A DNA stretch of 23,142 nucleotides from JAUWKC01 sp035529895 (GTDB lineage: Bacteria > Planctomycetota > Phycisphaerae > Sedimentisphaerales > Anaerobacaceae). Where the stretch lies: positions 1-23,142 of the forward strand of contig DATKVV010000061.1 in assembly GCA_035529895.1 (NCBI GenBank). Direction: 5' to 3'. Positions 23,009 through 23,142 of the stretch are shown here, in pieces. A model generated the notes under the pieces. The model saw nothing but the letters and a program-made list of their open reading frames with translations. It did not search any database and was not told the origin of the DNA. The stretch's first letter is position 1. Every line of letters starts with the position of its first letter. Made by a program: the position numbers and the translations under genes.

Positions 23009-23142
23009 CCTTGTGTCTTATGTTAATTGAACGGCCGGATAACTCAGCCATTCACGCAAAGACCAAACATGATCGGTCAAACCCGCGACCATTGCAGGTG
23101 TTCTCGACAGCCATCGATCATCGCGGTCTTGTACGCGAAGCG
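23009..23142 (-). repeat. Right copy of 134 bp inverted repeat (IS right end)
   Basis: This is the exact reverse complement of 6-139 and reaches the window edge, so its full length is unknown. The inner boundary CCTTGTGTC (23009-23017) is the presumed IS terminus. The two copies point toward each other with their transposase 3' ends facing inward. Confidence 0.95.
23018..23142 (-). CDS. Transposase, C-terminal fragment (5' end outside the window)
   Basis: This is the same frame as in the left copy, with stop TAA at 23020-23018 and the tail TPAMVAGLTDHVWSLREWL. The sequence is identical to the left copy over the shared 134 bp. It is partial only because the window ends here. Confidence 0.7.
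   Translation of the reverse strand, partial: LRVQDRDDRWLSRTPAMVAGLTDHVWSLREWLSYPAVQLT

Noticed and set aside
1..23142. CRISPR array, tRNA or rRNA
   Set aside because: Reading both strands I saw no regularly spaced direct repeats and no recognisable tRNA or rRNA sequence; a covariance-model search would be the decisive test.

Overview
The window looks like a complete contig from an anaerobic bacterium of mid GC content, probably a Planctomycetota of the Phycisphaerae/Sedimentisphaerales kind. That placement rests on the style of the flavoprotein operon, the sigma factor and the exopolysaccharide genes; no rRNA or other marker gene is present, so it is tentative. Both ends carry the same sequence in opposite orientation: 134 bp (6-139 and 23009-23142) match exactly as inverted copies, and each encodes the last ~40 residues of the same transposase. 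The contig is therefore bounded by two copies of one insertion sequence, either because assembly stopped at a multicopy element or because the segment is a composite element.

The left third (295-7062, + strand) is one tight operon of five redox genes. It encodes a small protein with two cysteine motifs, a NuoE-like [2Fe-2S] subunit with a zinc-ribbon tail, a ~1080-residue fusion of a NuoF/HydB-type NADH-FMN module to a GltD/NfnB-type FAD-NAD(P)H module, a NuoG-N-terminus-like Fe-S protein, and a stand-alone FMN domain of the glutamate synthase family without a glutaminase domain. The parts resemble those of electron-bifurcating NADH/NADPH/ferredoxin complexes (HydABC, NfnAB, Sporomusa-type Stn), but this combination with a GltB-like subunit does not match any characterised complex I know. 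It is the best candidate for an undescribed system here.

The right two thirds (7133-21931, - strand) form a convergent operon of about 14 genes with stop/start overlaps at most junctions. In transcription order they are two GT4 glycosyltransferases around a phosphoglycosyl transferase that starts the lipid-linked glycan, two more GT4 enzymes, a MurJ/MviN-type flippase, an unknown membrane protein, a Wzy/O-antigen-ligase-like protein, a secreted beta-sandwich protein, and an acyl-activation module. That module has an acyl carrier protein, an acyl-AMP ligase, two alpha/beta-hydrolase-fold proteins (one with Arg in place of the nucleophile Ser) and a PaaK/CapK-like adenylate-forming enzyme. The pairing of acyl carrier protein, ligase and two hydrolases with exopolysaccharide genes recalls exosortase-A-associated clusters, but no exosortase and no PEP-CTERM tail is seen. 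The likely product is a secreted or surface polysaccharide, perhaps acylated.

A sigma-70/ECF-type sigma factor gene (22267-22860, + strand) is divergent from the polysaccharide operon across a 335 bp gap and is followed after 148 bp by the right IS copy. I saw no tRNA, rRNA or CRISPR array.
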